From contig NZ_JBLBVM010000043.1 in NCBI RefSeq assembly GCF_047250385.1, positions 56,904 through 120,903 of the forward strand: a DNA stretch of 64,000 nucleotides. Reading direction: 5' to 3'. Made by a program: the position numbers and the translations under genes. This DNA is from Glaciecola sp047250385 (lineage in GTDB: Bacteria; Pseudomonadota; Gammaproteobacteria; Enterobacterales; Alteromonadaceae). The notes under the pieces are model-generated. The model was not told where the DNA came from and ran no database searches. It saw only the letters and a program-made list of their open reading frames with translations. Positions 63,883 to 64,000 of the stretch are shown in pieces (the stretch's first letter is position 1; the number at the start of each line of letters is the position of its first letter).

Positions 63883-64000
63883 GGTTAAGCTTCGATCACT
63901 AAGTTTTAGTCAATTCAAACTTATGTTGACTATGATATTAATGAGATCAAACTAGTGCTTTCAAATTTTCATAAAGAAAAAGATGTTAGCACAACAACTC

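Noticed and set aside
1..64000. tRNA genes, insertion sequences or prophage
   Set aside because: Reading intergenic regions by eye gave no cloverleaf-like sequence, transposase or integrase. A tRNAscan and IS search would be decisive.

Overview
The window reads as a chromosomal segment of a marine-type gammaproteobacterium, most likely in or near the Alteromonadales. Three gene orders point there. One is ppnN-queF-syd-(CsrB RNA)-truC-yqcA, with the small DUF3301/DUF3549 genes. The second is dapD-glnD-map facing rpsB-tsf-pyrH-frr-uppS-cdsA-dxr-rseP-bamA-skp. The third is fabZ-lpxA-lpxB-rnhB-dnaE-accA-tilS. The genus cannot be read safely from the sequence. Start codons are often TTG or GTG, and many starts here were moved to the codon with the best Shine-Dalgarno. 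No tRNA, rRNA, insertion sequence, prophage or CRISPR array was recognised.

Region 1 (1-21850) is a Wzy-dependent surface polysaccharide locus, visibly AT-richer than the rest. It holds the end of an outer-membrane export protein (Wza type), a Wzz chain-length regulator, a Wzx flippase, a Wzy-like polymerase and two GT4 glycosyltransferases. It also has a lipoprotein resembling PL6 polysaccharide lyases, an acyltransferase, and an amidotransferase trio (WbpG/HisH/HisF type) expected to place an acetamidino group on a sugar. A fused dehydrogenase/oxidoreductase is followed by a heparinase II/III-like protein. The PglC/PglD/PglE/PglF-type set probably makes and transfers di-N-acetylbacillosamine or a similar 4-amino sugar as first sugar. 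Ugd and GalU supply UDP-glucuronate and UDP-glucose.

Region 2 (21970-36400) contains comEA, an NAD-type isocitrate dehydrogenase, and the ppnN to yqcA neighbourhood. A diguanylate cyclase gene sits between ppnN and queF. A non-coding RNA at about 30388-30690 has the marks of CsrB: about 20 GGA motifs, AGGA hairpin loops, a perfect terminator, a UvrY/GacA-like box about 180 bases upstream, and the syntenic position near syd. Blocks of short CGTCATT repeats follow it in opposite orientations.

Region 3 (36399-63743) is the conserved core: dapD, glnD and map on the minus strand, then divergent rpsB and the long envelope, lipid A, replication and fatty acid gene run. lpxD is absent from its usual place between skp and fabZ. 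Two foldback DNA elements (40875-40994 and 43306-43419) share a core of about 50 bases. Each has perfectly matched long arms that differ between the copies, with a compensatory base change in an inner hairpin. They are the most unusual structures seen. tilS, a second diguanylate cyclase gene, a YlqF/RbgA-type GTPase gene and a terminal 20-bp repeat block close the window.
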